In this document: piece after piece, positions 24,776-33,470 of the stretch
How the letters are laid out: every line of letters begins with the position of its first letter
Numbering within the stretch: position 1 is the stretch's first letter
Source of the DNA: Shimia sp. CNT1-13L.2
Lineage (GTDB): Bacteria; Pseudomonadota; Alphaproteobacteria; Rhodobacterales; Rhodobacteraceae
Direction: 5' to 3'
DNA length: 64,000 bases
Assembly (NCBI RefSeq): GCF_024331145.1
Contig: NZ_JANDJO010000001.1
Span: forward strand, 186,001-250,000
Notes under the pieces: model-generated
Told to the model about the DNA's origin: nothing
The model's database searches: none
What the model saw: only the letters and a program-made list of their open reading frames with translations
Translations under genes and position numbers: made by a program

Positions 24776-26316
24776 AGCCGATCCGGCTCATGCGCGGCTT
24801 CCTGACGGTTGGCGGCTGGACAATGGCCAGCCGCGTCCTCGGCTTCGTGCGTGACGCGATGATTCTCGCCTTTCTCGGCACCGGCCCACTGTATGAGGCC
24901 TATGTCGTGGCCTTCCGCCTGCCCAACATGTTCCGCCGCTTCTTTGCCGAAGGGGCGTTCAACATGGCCTTTGTGCCCATGTTCTCCAAGCGGCTGGAAG
25001 GCGACGAAGACGCCCTCGGCTTTGCCCGCGAGGCCTTTTCCGGCCTCGCCACCGTGCTGATCCTTCTGACGCTTCTGGCGCAGGCGGTCATGCCCTGGCT
25101 GGTCTGGGGGCTGGCCTCCGGCTTTGCCGGTCAGGACCAGTTCGCCCTCTCGGTCGAATTCGGCCGCATCGCCTTTCCCTACATCCTATTCATCTCGCTG
25201 GCCGCCCTCCTGTCCGGCGTGCTGAACGCCACCGGACGCTTTGCCGCCGCCGCCGCCGCACCGGTCCTTCTAAACGTTCTCCTGGTCAGTGGTCTGGCGA
25301 TTTCCGCTTGGATCGGCGGGGATGTCGCCCGCACCCTGATCTGGATGATCCCCGTCGCCGGTGTCGCCCAGCTGCTGCTGGTGGCGATTGCCGCCGCGCG
25401 GGCGGGCTTCCCGATGCGCCTGCAACGCCCGCGCTGGTCACCAGACATGAAACGGCTGGTGGTCGTGGCCCTGCCCGCCGCCCTCGCCGGTGGCGTGGTC
25501 CAGATCAACCTGCTTGTCGGCCAACAGGTCGCCTCATACTTTGACCGCGCCGTCGGCTGGCTCTACACCGCCGACCGGCTTTATCAACTGCCCCTTGGCG
25601 TGGTCGGCATCGCCGTCGGCATCGTGCTCCTGCCTGATCTCTCCCGCCGCCTCAAGGCCGGCGACGAAGCCGGATCGCGCACCGCCTTTTCCCGCGCCGG
25701 GGAAATCGCGCTGGCCCTCACCATCCCCTGCGCCGTGGCGCTTGTGGTGATCCCGCTGCCGCTGGTCTCGGTCCTGTTCGAGCGCGGCCAAGCCACCGCC
25801 GATGACAGCGCCGCCATCGCCGTGGCTGTCGCCATCTACGGCCTTGGCCTGCCCGCTTTCGTCCTGCAAAAAGTGCTGCAACCGCTGTTCTTTGCCCGCG
25901 AAGACACCAAAAGCCCCTTCCGCTATGCGCTCTGGGCAATGGTCGTGAACGCCATCGTCGCCATCGGCCTTGCCCCTGTCATCGACTGGCTCGCCCCCGC
26001 CGTCGCAACCACGCTTGCCGGTTGGGTGATGGTTCTGATGCTGGCCGTCGGCGCCCGCCCGATGGGCTATGTCGCGCGCTTCGACGAACGCTTCCGCCGC
26101 CGCATGCCGCGGATCGTGGTTGCCTCTGGCGTCATGGGCGCGGCACTTTGGGGTGCAACCCTTGTCCTCGGCCCGATGCTTGGCACCGACGGCTGGCGCT
26201 ACCTCGCGCTGGCGCTCCTGATCCTCGCCGGCGCCGTCACCTATTTCGCCGTTGGCCAGCTGATCGGCGCTTTCAACCTGTCGGACTTCAAGAAAGCCGC
26301 CCGCCGCGAGGTTTAA
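24772..26316 (+). CDS. murJ: Lipid II flippase MurJ
   Basis: Polytopic inner-membrane protein of 514 residues of the MviN/MurJ (MOP) family, which moves lipid II across the membrane for peptidoglycan synthesis. The N terminus (MRGFLTVGGWTMASRVLGFVRD) and AEGAFNMAFVPMFSK are family signatures, and about 14 hydrophobic segments follow. GTG start overlaps the glnD stop (GTGA). With the LpoA-like lipoprotein gene upstream this places two cell-wall functions around glnD. Convergent with the rhomboid-like gene, overlapping by four bases. Confidence 0.97.
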   Translation: MKPIRLMRGFLTVGGWTMASRVLGFVRDAMILAFLGTGPLYEAYVVAFRLPNMFRRFFAEGAFNMAFVPMFSKRLEGDEDALGFAREAFSGLATVLILLTLLAQAVMPWLVWGLASGFAGQDQFALSVEFGRIAFPYILFISLAALLSGVLNATGRFAAAAAAPVLLNVLLVSGLAISAWIGGDVARTLIWMIPVAGVAQLLLVAIAAARAGFPMRLQRPRWSPDMKRLVVVALPAALAGGVVQINLLVGQQVASYFDRAVGWLYTADRLYQLPLGVVGIAVGIVLLPDLSRRLKAGDEAGSRTAFSRAGEIALALTIPCAVALVVIPLPLVSVLFERGQATADDSAAIAVAVAIYGLGLPAFVLQKVLQPLFFAREDTKSPFRYALWAMVVNAIVAIGLAPVIDWLAPAVATTLAGWVMVLMLAVGARPMGYVARFDERFRRRMPRIVVASGVMGAALWGATLVLGPMLGTDGWRYLALALLILAGAVTYFAVGQLIGAFNLSDFKKAARREV

Positions 26317-26999
26317 TCCCGGCGCATCCGGCTCAGGATGCGCTGCCAGCCGCCCGGCACAAAGACAAACGACATCAGGAACCCGGCTCCGAACCCGGCC
26401 ACATCCGCCACCCAGTCGCGGTTGCCGCCAAAGATCAGCCCGAACAGCAACTGGATGCCGACAAGAAGCCCGATCAGGCTGAAGGCCCGCGCCTGGTTTT
26501 CTCCAAGCTGCCCCAGCCGCGTCCACAACAGAAAGGTAAAGGCCCCGATCAGCCCGTAAACCCCGGGATAGGCCCCGATCAGAGGCGCTGATTCCTCAAG
26601 CAGGACCGTAAAGGCCAGCGCCCCGCAGATGCCCGACACCACGAAGACCGCCAGCGTCGCGACCGGCGAAAACACCTCGCCCACCATCTTGCCCAGCGCC
26701 AGAAGCATGACCCCGGCAAAGGCCGCGTGTGTCAGGTTTTGGTGCACAAACAAATAGGTCACCGTGCGGATCACATGTTCAAACGGCCATATCCCGTTGC
26801 CCAGCATCCACTCAAAAATGTCGTCCGAAAAAGCATAGCGCTGCAAGGCCGCAAGCCGCCAGCCAACCCCCTCGTGCCCACCGGCATAGCCGCGCGCGCC
26901 CGCCGTAAAGATCAGCTCGATCCCGATGATGACAAAGAACAACGCCACCACCACCGGCGGCAGCGGGTTGATCGGGCTCTGGTTCTCCTGCTTCTGCAT
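26313..26999 (-). CDS. Rhomboid-family membrane protein lacking catalytic residues
   Basis: Membrane protein of 228 residues with the six-helix rhomboid layout. Aligned by eye to E. coli GlpG, the catalytic serine segment GLSGVVYALMG corresponds to G142[10 protein letters not shown], with Y144 at the serine position. The histidine segment AHIAGLAVG corresponds to A198-DVAGFGAG, with D199 at the histidine. The oxyanion asparagine (HILFN) is A95. All three residues needed for proteolysis are absent, so this looks like a pseudoprotease. The frame is intact, with no sign of decay. The start at 26999 has AAGGAGAGG upstream; an alternative upstream start adds 16 unlikely residues. Divergent from trpS. 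Role unknown. Confidence 0.85.
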   Translation of the reverse strand: MQKQENQSPINPLPPVVVALFFVIIGIELIFTAGARGYAGGHEGVGWRLAALQRYAFSDDIFEWMLGNGIWPFEHVIRTVTYLFVHQNLTHAAFAGVMLLALGKMVGEVFSPVATLAVFVVSGICGALAFTVLLEESAPLIGAYPGVYGLIGAFTFLLWTRLGQLGENQARAFSLIGLLVGIQLLFGLIFGGNRDWVADVAGFGAGFLMSFVFVPGGWQRILSRMRRD

Positions 27000-27073
27000 T
27001 CTGCCTCTCCTTGACGGGAATTTGCCCCATCGGTAAGGCAACACCACACATAAATCCAGACGGAGTATCCATC

Positions 27074-28111
27074 ATGAACGAGGCGGTCCAAACGTCCTCC
27101 AACTTTACCCCACGCGTCTTTTCCGGGATTCAACCCTCGGGTGGCCTGACGCTGGGCAATTACCTCGGCGCCATGAAGCGGTTCGTCACCATGCAGGACG
27201 CAGGTGACTTCGAAACCGTCTATTGCATGGTCGACCTGCACGCGATCACCGTCTGGCAAGACCCCGACAAGCTGCGCCACGCCACCCGCGAACTCTGCGC
27301 AGGCTTCATCGCGGCGGGCATCGACCCGGCCAAATCCATCCTCTTCAACCAGAGCCAGGTGTCGGAACACGCGCAACTGGCATGGATCTTCAACTGCGTC
27401 GCCCGCATGGGCTGGATGCAGCGCATGACCCAATGGAAGGACAAGGCCGGCAAGAACCAGCAGAACGCCTCGCTGGGCCTGTTTGCCTACCCTGCGCTGA
27501 TGGCCGCCGACATCCTTGTCTACCACGCCACCCATGTGCCGGTCGGGGAAGACCAGAAACAGCACCTCGAACTGACCCGCGACATCGCGATCAAGTTCAA
27601 CCACGACTACAAGGTCGATTTCTTCCCGGAAACCGAACCGGTCATCGAAGGCGCGGCCACCCGCGTGATGTCGCTGCGCGACGGCTCCAAGAAGATGTCG
27701 AAATCCGATCCTTCGGATGCCTCACGCATCAACATGACCGATGACGCCGAAACCATCGCCAAGAAGATCCGCAAGGCCAAGACCGATCCCGACGGCCTGC
27801 CTTCCGAAGCCAAGGGCCTGGAAGACCGTCCCGAAGCACGCAACCTGGTCAACATCTATGCGGCGCTCGCCGACACCACGGTCGATGCGGTCCTCGCCGA
27901 GGTTGGCGGCAAGCAGTTCTCGGAGTTCAAACCGATGCTGTCCGAGCTCGCGGTCGACAAACTGGCCCCGATCTCGACCGAGATGGCCCGCCTGATGCAG
28001 GAGCAGGACGAGATCGACAAGATCCTCGATGCCGGGGCCACCCGCGCCCGCGCTATCGCCGCACCGATCCTCAAGAAAACCTATGAAATCGTCGGCATGG
28101 TCGGTGCCTGA
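27074..28111 (+). CDS. trpS: Tryptophanyl-tRNA synthetase
   Basis: Class I aminoacyl-tRNA synthetase of 345 residues charging tRNA-Trp. The HIGH-type motif is seen as [13 protein letters not shown] and the KMSKS loop as [34 protein letters not shown] is the diagnostic tryptophan-binding region. Start ATG 27074 ([18 protein letters not shown]) is chosen over an in-frame start 63 bases upstream because CGGAG precedes it and it matches relatives. Followed by two strong hairpins. Confidence 0.98.
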   Translation: MNEAVQTSSNFTPRVFSGIQPSGGLTLGNYLGAMKRFVTMQDAGDFETVYCMVDLHAITVWQDPDKLRHATRELCAGFIAAGIDPAKSILFNQSQVSEHAQLAWIFNCVARMGWMQRMTQWKDKAGKNQQNASLGLFAYPALMAADILVYHATHVPVGEDQKQHLELTRDIAIKFNHDYKVDFFPETEPVIEGAATRVMSLRDGSKKMSKSDPSDASRINMTDDAETIAKKIRKAKTDPDGLPSEAKGLEDRPEARNLVNIYAALADTTVDAVLAEVGGKQFSEFKPMLSELAVDKLAPISTEMARLMQEQDEIDKILDAGATRARAIAAPILKKTYEIVGMVGA

Positions 28112-28118
28112 TCTCAAC

Positions 28119-28138
28119 GCGGGGGGCTCGCCCCCCGC
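28119..28138 (+). terminator. GC-rich hairpin after trpS
   Basis: GCGGGGGG (28119-28126) pairs perfectly with CCCCCCGC (28131-28138) around CTCG. It lies eight bases after the trpS stop codon. No U-tract follows, but its strength and position fit a trpS terminator or 3' stabiliser. Confidence 0.55.
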
Positions 28139-28147
28139 CCCCCCCAG

Positions 28148-28201
28148 AGTATTTTCGGTGCATTGAAGCCAGGCCCCTCTCTTCAATGCACCCCAAATAC
28201 T
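28148..28201. repeat. Long inverted repeat between trpS and phoX
   Basis: A 21-base arm at 28148-28168 and its complement at 28181-28201 match at 19 of 21 positions around a 12-base loop. The arm begins AGTATTT and contains GGTGCATTGAAG. The right arm carries CCAAATACTC, followed by CCGCCGGAGGCATCC. A similar CCAAATACC is next to the hairpins at 5911-5967. Could be a transcription terminator or a dispersed palindromic element of Roseobacter genomes. Confidence 0.7.
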
Positions 28202-28231
28202 CCCGCCGGAGGCATCCTGCCTAACGGCACC

Positions 28232-28271
28232 CGGTTACATAGCCGACATATCTCCGTCACGAATCTGTATC
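28232..28271 (+). promoter_or_regulatory. Candidate Pho-box array upstream of phoX
   Basis: Four 7-mers follow each other at an exact 11-bp period with AT-rich 4-base spacers: CGGTTAC-atag, CCGACAT-atct, CCGTCAC-gaat, CTGTATC. The PhoB consensus is a CTGTCAT direct repeat at this spacing. The matches are 4, 5, 5 and 4 of 7, individually modest, but the periodicity is correct and the site lies 66-105 bases before the start of a PhoX-type phosphatase gene. Confidence 0.45.
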
Positions 28272-28336
28272 TCTCCTCCCCTAGCTTTGCGCTCTGAACG
28301 CACTAGGCTGATAGCCACCTGAACAGGGAGCCAGAG

Positions 28337-30220
28337 ATGGACCACGAAGATCTTTCGTTTGACGAACATGACGAACTGCTGAACCCGCGCCCGGAAGAAA
28401 CCGAATTCGACCGGATCGTCGACACTGCGCTGTCGCGCCGCGGCTTTCTTGGCGGGGTCATGACCTTTGGCCTTGGCACCTTCCTTGTCGGCACCACCGC
28501 CCTGACCCGCGAGGCACAGGCCGGGGACCGTTTCGGCTTTGCCCAGGTGGCCGCCAACACCGACGACACCATCACCGTGCCGGAAGGCTTCGAATGGGAG
28601 CCGGTGGTGCAATGGGGCGATCCGCTGTGGAGCGGCGTCGAAGGGTTTGACGATGTGACCCGCGGCACCGCCGCAACCCAGGCCCGCGCCTTTGGGGACA
28701 ACAACGACGGCATGTCGATCTTCACCCGCAACGGCCGCACCGTCATGGCCATCAACAATGAATACACCAACCGCAAGATCATCTGGGGCAACCGCCCCGA
28801 GGGCAAACCTGAAACCGGCGACGACATCGAAAAGGGCATGATGGCCCATGGTGTTTCGGTCTTCGAAGTGGCCCGCGACGAAAAGGGCGCCTGGCAGGTG
28901 GTCCTCGACAGCGAGTTGAACCGCCGCATCACCCCCCGGACCGAGATGGACCTGACAGGCCCCGCCGCTGGCCATGACCTCCTGAAAACCGCGGCCGACC
29001 CGAGCGGCACCAAGACCCTTGGCACCTGGAACAACTGCGGCAACGGCGAAACCCCCTGGGGCACCTACCTGACCTGCGAGGAAAACTTCAACGGATACTT
29101 CTCTGCCGCAGACGAGGCCCACGAGGTCAGCGCCGAACTCAAGCGTTACGGCGTGTCGTCGAAAGACTGGGGCTATGGCTGGGCCAAGATTGACGAGCGT
29201 TTCGACGTCTCGAAAAACCCCAACGAACCCAACCGCGCCGGCTATGTCGTCGAGATCGATCCCTTTGATCCCACCTCGACCCCGAAAAAGCGCACCGCTC
29301 TTGGCCGTTTCAAACACGAGAACGCCGCCGTTGTCATCGCGGCAAACGGCAAGGCGGTTGTCTACCTCGGCGACGACGAGCGTGGCGAGTTTCTGTACAG
29401 GTTCGTCTCGCATGGCACCTACGCGGCCACCGGCGACAACTCGGACCTGCTTGAGAGCGGCGATCTCTTCGTGGCCAAGTTCCACGACGACATGCGCGGC
29501 GAATGGCTGGCCCTGACCCCGGAAACCACCGGCATGTCCGACGCGGAAATCCGCATCCACACCCGCCAGGCCGCTTCCAAGGTCGGTGCCACCACCATGG
29601 ACCGCCCCGAGTGGGTTGCGGTGAACCCGACCAAGGCCGAAGCCTATGTCGCGCTCACCAACAACAAGAACCGCGGCAAGAAGCCGAACAAGGGTGGCGA
29701 CGACACCCCGGCCAACGGCCCGAACCCGCGGGTTGGCAACAACTATGGCCAGATCGCCCGCTGGATGCCCGACAACGAAGACCACAGCGCCCCCGGCTTT
29801 GCCTGGAACCTGTTTGCGCTGGCGGGCAACCCGGAGGTCCACGACGACGCCTATGCCGGCTCTGAAAACATCAACGCGGGCAACATGTTCAACTCGCCCG
29901 ACGGCATGGCCTTTGACGAAACCGGCCTGCTGTGGATCCAGACCGATGGCAAATACTCCAACGAAGGCGACTTTGCCGGCATGGGCAACAACCAGATGCT
30001 CTGCGGGGACACGGTGACCGGCGAAATCCGCCGCTTCATGGTTGGCCCGAAAGAGTGCGAAGTCACCGGCATCTGCTGGTCGCCGGATCGCCGCACCATG
30101 TTTGTCGGCATCCAGCACCCGGGCGAAAAGGGCAATTCCCACTTCCCGCGCGGTGGCACCAGCGTGCCGCGTTCGGGTGTTTTCGCCATCCGTCGCACCG
30201 ATGGTGGCCTGATCGGCTAA
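28337..30220 (+). CDS. phoX: PhoX-family alkaline phosphatase (DUF839)
   Basis: Large secreted phosphatase-type protein of 627 residues. It carries a Tat signal: twin arginines R34-R35 in LSRRGFLGG, then a hydrophobic stretch and TREAQA cleavage region, preceded by an unusually long acidic n-region typical of PhoX. The DUF839 body includes FEWEPVVQWGDPLW, GTWNNCGNGETPWGTYLTCE, PTKAEAYVALTNN and the C-terminal CEVTGICWSPDRRTMFVGIQ. PhoX enzymes are calcium- (and iron-) dependent monomers or membrane-associated proteins that release phosphate from organic esters and are common in marine bacteria. A candidate Pho box lies upstream and a clear terminator downstream, so it is monocistronic. Confidence 0.9.
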   Translation: MDHEDLSFDEHDELLNPRPEETEFDRIVDTALSRRGFLGGVMTFGLGTFLVGTTALTREAQAGDRFGFAQVAANTDDTITVPEGFEWEPVVQWGDPLWSGVEGFDDVTRGTAATQARAFGDNNDGMSIFTRNGRTVMAINNEYTNRKIIWGNRPEGKPETGDDIEKGMMAHGVSVFEVARDEKGAWQVVLDSELNRRITPRTEMDLTGPAAGHDLLKTAADPSGTKTLGTWNNCGNGETPWGTYLTCEENFNGYFSAADEAHEVSAELKRYGVSSKDWGYGWAKIDERFDVSKNPNEPNRAGYVVEIDPFDPTSTPKKRTALGRFKHENAAVVIAANGKAVVYLGDDERGEFLYRFVSHGTYAATGDNSDLLESGDLFVAKFHDDMRGEWLALTPETTGMSDAEIRIHTRQAASKVGATTMDRPEWVAVNPTKAEAYVALTNNKNRGKKPNKGGDDTPANGPNPRVGNNYGQIARWMPDNEDHSAPGFAWNLFALAGNPEVHDDAYAGSENINAGNMFNSPDGMAFDETGLLWIQTDGKYSNEGDFAGMGNNQMLCGDTVTGEIRRFMVGPKECEVTGICWSPDRRTMFVGIQHPGEKGNSHFPRGGTSVPRSGVFAIRRTDGGLIG

Positions 30221-30267
30221 GGGCAACCCGGATTACCCCAAAGATCCTTTTCAGAACCAAACTTTTC

Positions 30268-30293
30268 GCCCCCGACCTCCCCCGGTCGGGGGC
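30268..30293 (+). terminator. Terminator of phoX
   Basis: GCCCCCGACC (30268-30277) pairs perfectly with GGTCGGGGGC (30284-30293) around a six-base loop and is followed by TTTCC. It starts 47 bases after the phoX stop codon. Confidence 0.8.
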
Positions 30294-30375
30294 TTTCCAT
30301 TTGCCGCTTTCCGGGGATGGACCTTCCCGCCTCCCGGGTCTAGCATCCGCCCGAGCGAGTGAGGGAGATCAGATC

Positions 30376-31242
30376 ATGGCCATCAGCAAAACCATCCGAA
30401 CCTATTTCAACGGCACCTGGCACGACGGCGATGTTCCTGTGATGAACGCGGCCGACCACGGCGCATGGCTGGGCACCACGGTGTTTGACGGCGCCCGCTT
30501 CTTCGAAGGCATCACACCTGATCTCGATGCGCACCTGGCCCGCGTGAATCGTTCGGCCGAAGCGCTCATGCTGACCCCCACGATGGATGTCGAGGCGATG
30601 CTGGAGATCACTCGCGAAGGTCTCGAAGGATTTCATGCGGACGAGGCCGTCTATATTCGCCCGATGTACTGGGGCATCGATGGCGACATGACCAAGAGCG
30701 CGATTGCCCCGACAGCCGATGCCACCGGCTTTGCCATTTCCCTCGAGGCCGTGCCGATGGCCACGGCCGAGGCGACCACAACGCTCACCCGCACCCGTTT
30801 TCGCCGCCCGACCCTCGACAATGCGGTGGTGAACGCCAAGGCGGGCTGCCTCTATCCCAACAATGCCCGGATGCTGGTCGAGGCCCGCTCCAAGGGATTT
30901 GGCAATGCGCTGGTGGCCGATGCCATGGGTAATGTCGCCGAATCCGCCACCGCCAATGTCTTCATGGTCAAAGATGGCGAGGTCTTCACCCCCATCCCCA
31001 ACGGCACTTTCCTTGCCGGCATCACCCGCGCCCGCCACATCGCCAACATGAAGGCCGATGGCATGGCCGTCCACGAGGCCATCCTGTCCTTTGAAGACTT
31101 CGAAGACGCGGACGAGGTTTTCCTTTCCGGCAACATGTCCAAGGTCACCCCTGTCACCGCCTTTGATGATCGCCAGTATCAGGTGGGTCCGGTCACGCGC
31201 CGTGTGCGCGAGCTTTATTGGGACTGGGCGCATTCCGCCTGA
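30376..31242 (+). CDS. ilvE: Class IV aminotransferase, branched-chain amino acid type
   Basis: PLP aminotransferase of 288 residues of the IlvE/DAAT fold (type IV). Its N terminus (TYFNGTWHDGDVPVMNAADHGA) and the later VVNAKAGCLYPNNARMLVEA, with GNVAESATANVFMVKDGEVFTP, fit branched-chain aminotransferases. The PLP lysine is the one in the NAKAG segment by family pattern. GAGGGAGA precedes ATG 30376; the frame is open for 444 bases upstream, but that part overlaps phoX in another frame and is not coding. Branched-chain specificity rather than D-amino acid or aminodeoxychorismate lyase activity is likely, not certain. Confidence 0.87.
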   Translation: MAISKTIRTYFNGTWHDGDVPVMNAADHGAWLGTTVFDGARFFEGITPDLDAHLARVNRSAEALMLTPTMDVEAMLEITREGLEGFHADEAVYIRPMYWGIDGDMTKSAIAPTADATGFAISLEAVPMATAEATTTLTRTRFRRPTLDNAVVNAKAGCLYPNNARMLVEARSKGFGNALVADAMGNVAESATANVFMVKDGEVFTPIPNGTFLAGITRARHIANMKADGMAVHEAILSFEDFEDADEVFLSGNMSKVTPVTAFDDRQYQVGPVTRRVRELYWDWAHSA

Positions 31243-31330
31243 TCCCGCGCAACGGCAAACCCGGCCTGGACTTATCTTCTTTCATTGCCACCGCCCAAAC
31301 CATCGGCCATGATCGCCGCAAGGGAGACTG

Positions 31331-31789
31331 ATGATGCGTAAATTCCTCGTTGTTCTGGACGACAGTCGCGAATGCCTGAACGCAATGCGCTTCGCGGCGA
31401 TGCGTGCGGCCCATACGCAGGGCGGTGTGCAGATCCTGTCGATCATTCCGCCGGACGAGTTCAATCACTGGATGAGCGTTGGCGAGGTGATGCGCGAAGA
31501 AGCCCGCGAACGCATTCACGCGCATTTCGAAGTTTTCGCCAAATGGATGCGCGACAAGCAGGGTGTTGATCCCGAACTGGTCATTCGCGAAGGCGAGGCG
31601 GTACGCGAAATCCTCGACCAGATTTCAGAAGACAAAGACATCGGGGTTCTGGTGCTTGGCGCAGGGACCGACAAGAAAGGTCCCGGCCCGCTGGTGACCC
31701 AGATGTCCCGCAACTCCGGCAGCCTTCCGATCCCGATCACCGTGGTGCCCGGCGATCTCTCAAAGGAACGGCTCGAAGCCATCACATGA
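31331..31789 (+). CDS. Universal stress protein UspA family
   Basis: Cytoplasmic protein of 152 residues with the UspA alpha/beta fold: KFLVVLDDSRECLNAMRFA at the N terminus and GVLVLGAGTDKKGPGPLV near the C terminus, close to the ATP-binding G-2X-G-9X-G pattern. AGGGAGA precedes two adjacent ATG codons at 31331 and 31334. Overlaps the following HCCA isomerase gene by ATGA, so the two are coexpressed. Role in stress survival is known only at family level. Confidence 0.9.
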   Translation: MMRKFLVVLDDSRECLNAMRFAAMRAAHTQGGVQILSIIPPDEFNHWMSVGEVMREEARERIHAHFEVFAKWMRDKQGVDPELVIREGEAVREILDQISEDKDIGVLVLGAGTDKKGPGPLVTQMSRNSGSLPIPITVVPGDLSKERLEAIT

Positions 31790-32376
31790 GCGCGCCCGCG
31801 CTGGACTACTGGTTCGAATTCGCCTCGACCTATTCCTATCTCACGACGATGCGGATCGAAGACATGGCCCGTGAGCGCGGCATCACCCTGCGCTGGCGGC
31901 CCTTCCTGCTTGGCCCGATTTTCGCCGCGCAGGGCTGGACCACCTCGCCCTTCAACCTCTATCCCGCCAAGGGCCGATACATGTGGCGCGACATGGAACG
32001 CCTCTGTGCCGCGCGTGGCTTGCCCCTCCAACGGCCAGACACCTTCCCGCAAAACGGGCTGAACGCCGCCCGCCTCGCGATTGCCGCGGGCGCTGACATG
32101 CCGGCATTCTGCCGCGCCGTCTACACCGCGCAATTTGCCGAAGGCGCCGACATCTCGGCCCCCGCCACATTGAAGAAATGCCTCGAAACCGCGGGCCTTC
32201 CTCTGTCGCTCATCGAACGGGCCCAAAGCCCCGAGGTCAAACAGGCCCTGCGCGATCAGACCGATATGGCCATCTCCCTTGGCATCTTCGGTGCGCCCAG
32301 CTTTACCGTCGGCAAGGAACTGTTCTGGGGCGACGACCGTCTTGATCAGGCTTTGGACCACGCACTCCGGCACTGA
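31786..32376 (+). CDS. 2-hydroxychromene-2-carboxylate isomerase (DsbA fold)
   Basis: Protein of 196 residues with a kappa-class GST/DsbA-like fold. DYWFEFASTYSYLTTMRIED is the N-terminal signature with serine in the active-site position instead of a CxxC, as in HCCA isomerases. The C terminus holds GIFGAPSFTVGKELFWGDDR, the cis-proline and substrate segment. The family isomerises 2-hydroxychromene-2-carboxylate using glutathione in naphthalene degradation, but many members occur outside aromatic pathways, as here. Coupled to the universal stress gene by ATGA. Confidence 0.88.
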   Translation: MSAPALDYWFEFASTYSYLTTMRIEDMARERGITLRWRPFLLGPIFAAQGWTTSPFNLYPAKGRYMWRDMERLCAARGLPLQRPDTFPQNGLNAARLAIAAGADMPAFCRAVYTAQFAEGADISAPATLKKCLETAGLPLSLIERAQSPEVKQALRDQTDMAISLGIFGAPSFTVGKELFWGDDRLDQALDHALRH

Positions 32377-32452
32377 TTTAGAACCATTCCAAACCTTGAC
32401 TAACGGCCCCCCAAGGCGCATATCCGATGTAACTTCGAAAGCAGGTGCCCAC

Positions 32453-33016
32453 ATGTTCATTCAAACCGAATCCACACCGAACCCCGCAACACTCAAGTTC
32501 CTGCCCGGCCAGACCGTGCTGGAAACAGGCACCGCGGACTTTCCTTCTGCCGAAGGCGCAAGCGCCTCGCCGCTGGCCAGCCGCGTGTTTGCCGTCAACG
32601 GCGTGACCGGCGTTTTCTTTGGCAATGACTTTGTCACCGTGACCAAGGCCGACAACGTCGAGTGGGACCACATCAAACCGGCCATCCTCGGCGCGATCAT
32701 GGAGCACTTCCAATCCGGTCAGCCGGTCATGGCAGGCGAGGCAATCGCCCCTTCCGGCCACGCCGATCACGACGGCCCCGACGGTGAGATCGTTGTCCAG
32801 ATCAAGGAACTTCTTGATACCCGCGTCCGCCCCGCAGTGGCACAGGATGGCGGTGACATCACCTTCCACGGTTTCGATCGCGGCGTTGTCTACCTGCACA
32901 TGCAGGGGGCCTGCGCGGGCTGCCCCTCCTCGACCCTCACCCTGAAAATGGGGATCGAGAACCTTCTGCGCCACTATATCCCCGAAGTGACCGAGGTACG
33001 CCCGGTTGCCGTCTGA
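32453..33016 (+). CDS. nfuA: NfuA-type iron-sulfur cluster carrier
   Basis: Protein of 187 residues with two domains: the Nfu N-terminal domain (MFIQTESTPNPATLKFLPG through VTKADNVEWDHIKP) and a NifU-like C-terminal domain with the cluster-binding CAGC of ACAGCPSSTLTLKMGIEN. It accepts and transfers [4Fe-4S] clusters to target proteins. Start ATG 32453 gives the canonical N terminus; an open frame upstream overlaps the isomerase gene and is not used. Followed with an 11-base overlap by a GFA-family gene. Confidence 0.95.
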   Translation: MFIQTESTPNPATLKFLPGQTVLETGTADFPSAEGASASPLASRVFAVNGVTGVFFGNDFVTVTKADNVEWDHIKPAILGAIMEHFQSGQPVMAGEAIAPSGHADHDGPDGEIVVQIKELLDTRVRPAVAQDGGDITFHGFDRGVVYLHMQGACAGCPSSTLTLKMGIENLLRHYIPEVTEVRPVAV

Positions 33017-33458
33017 CGGCCCCCCGACGCCTTCGGCCGATACGGCCTTTACGGGACGGTGCTATTGCGGCGCCGTCTCTTTGCATTCGGACACAGCTCC
33101 CCTGACGGTGGCCTATTGCCACTGCTCGGATTGCCGCCGCTGGACCGGCGCGCCCGTCGGTGCCTTCGCTGCCTTTCGCGCCGCCGATCTGTCCGCCACC
33201 CCGAACCAGGGCCCCGGCGTCTCCCACACCGCGGGCGTCACGCGGTGGAACTGCCCGTCCTGCGGCTCGCCGCTGATGGCAACCTTTGACTACCTCCCCG
33301 ATCAGGTTTACGTACCGCTTGGCCTGATTGATCAGGCCGACCGCCTGCCGCCCCGCATCCATTGCCACGCCGATTCCACCTATCCATGGCTGCTCATCGA
33401 AGACACCCTCGAACGCGTCTCGGCCTCTGGCCGAAACACCCTGAACGCCGCTGACTGA
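33006..33458 (+). CDS. GFA-family protein (glutathione-dependent formaldehyde-activating type)
   Basis: Zinc-binding protein of 150 residues of the GFA (Gfa/CENP-V) family. Cysteines are arranged as CYCGAV, YCHCSDCRRW and CPSCGSPL, the full set for two zinc ions. The family's best-known member was proposed to speed formation of S-hydroxymethylglutathione, but most members have no proven function. No ATG is present before the conserved region; TTG 33006 with GAGG upstream is the best start and overlaps the nfuA end. Confidence 0.85.
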   Translation: MPSDGPPTPSADTAFTGRCYCGAVSLHSDTAPLTVAYCHCSDCRRWTGAPVGAFAAFRAADLSATPNQGPGVSHTAGVTRWNCPSCGSPLMATFDYLPDQVYVPLGLIDQADRLPPRIHCHADSTYPWLLIEDTLERVSASGRNTLNAAD

Positions 33459-33470
33459 AAGACCGCCCCC

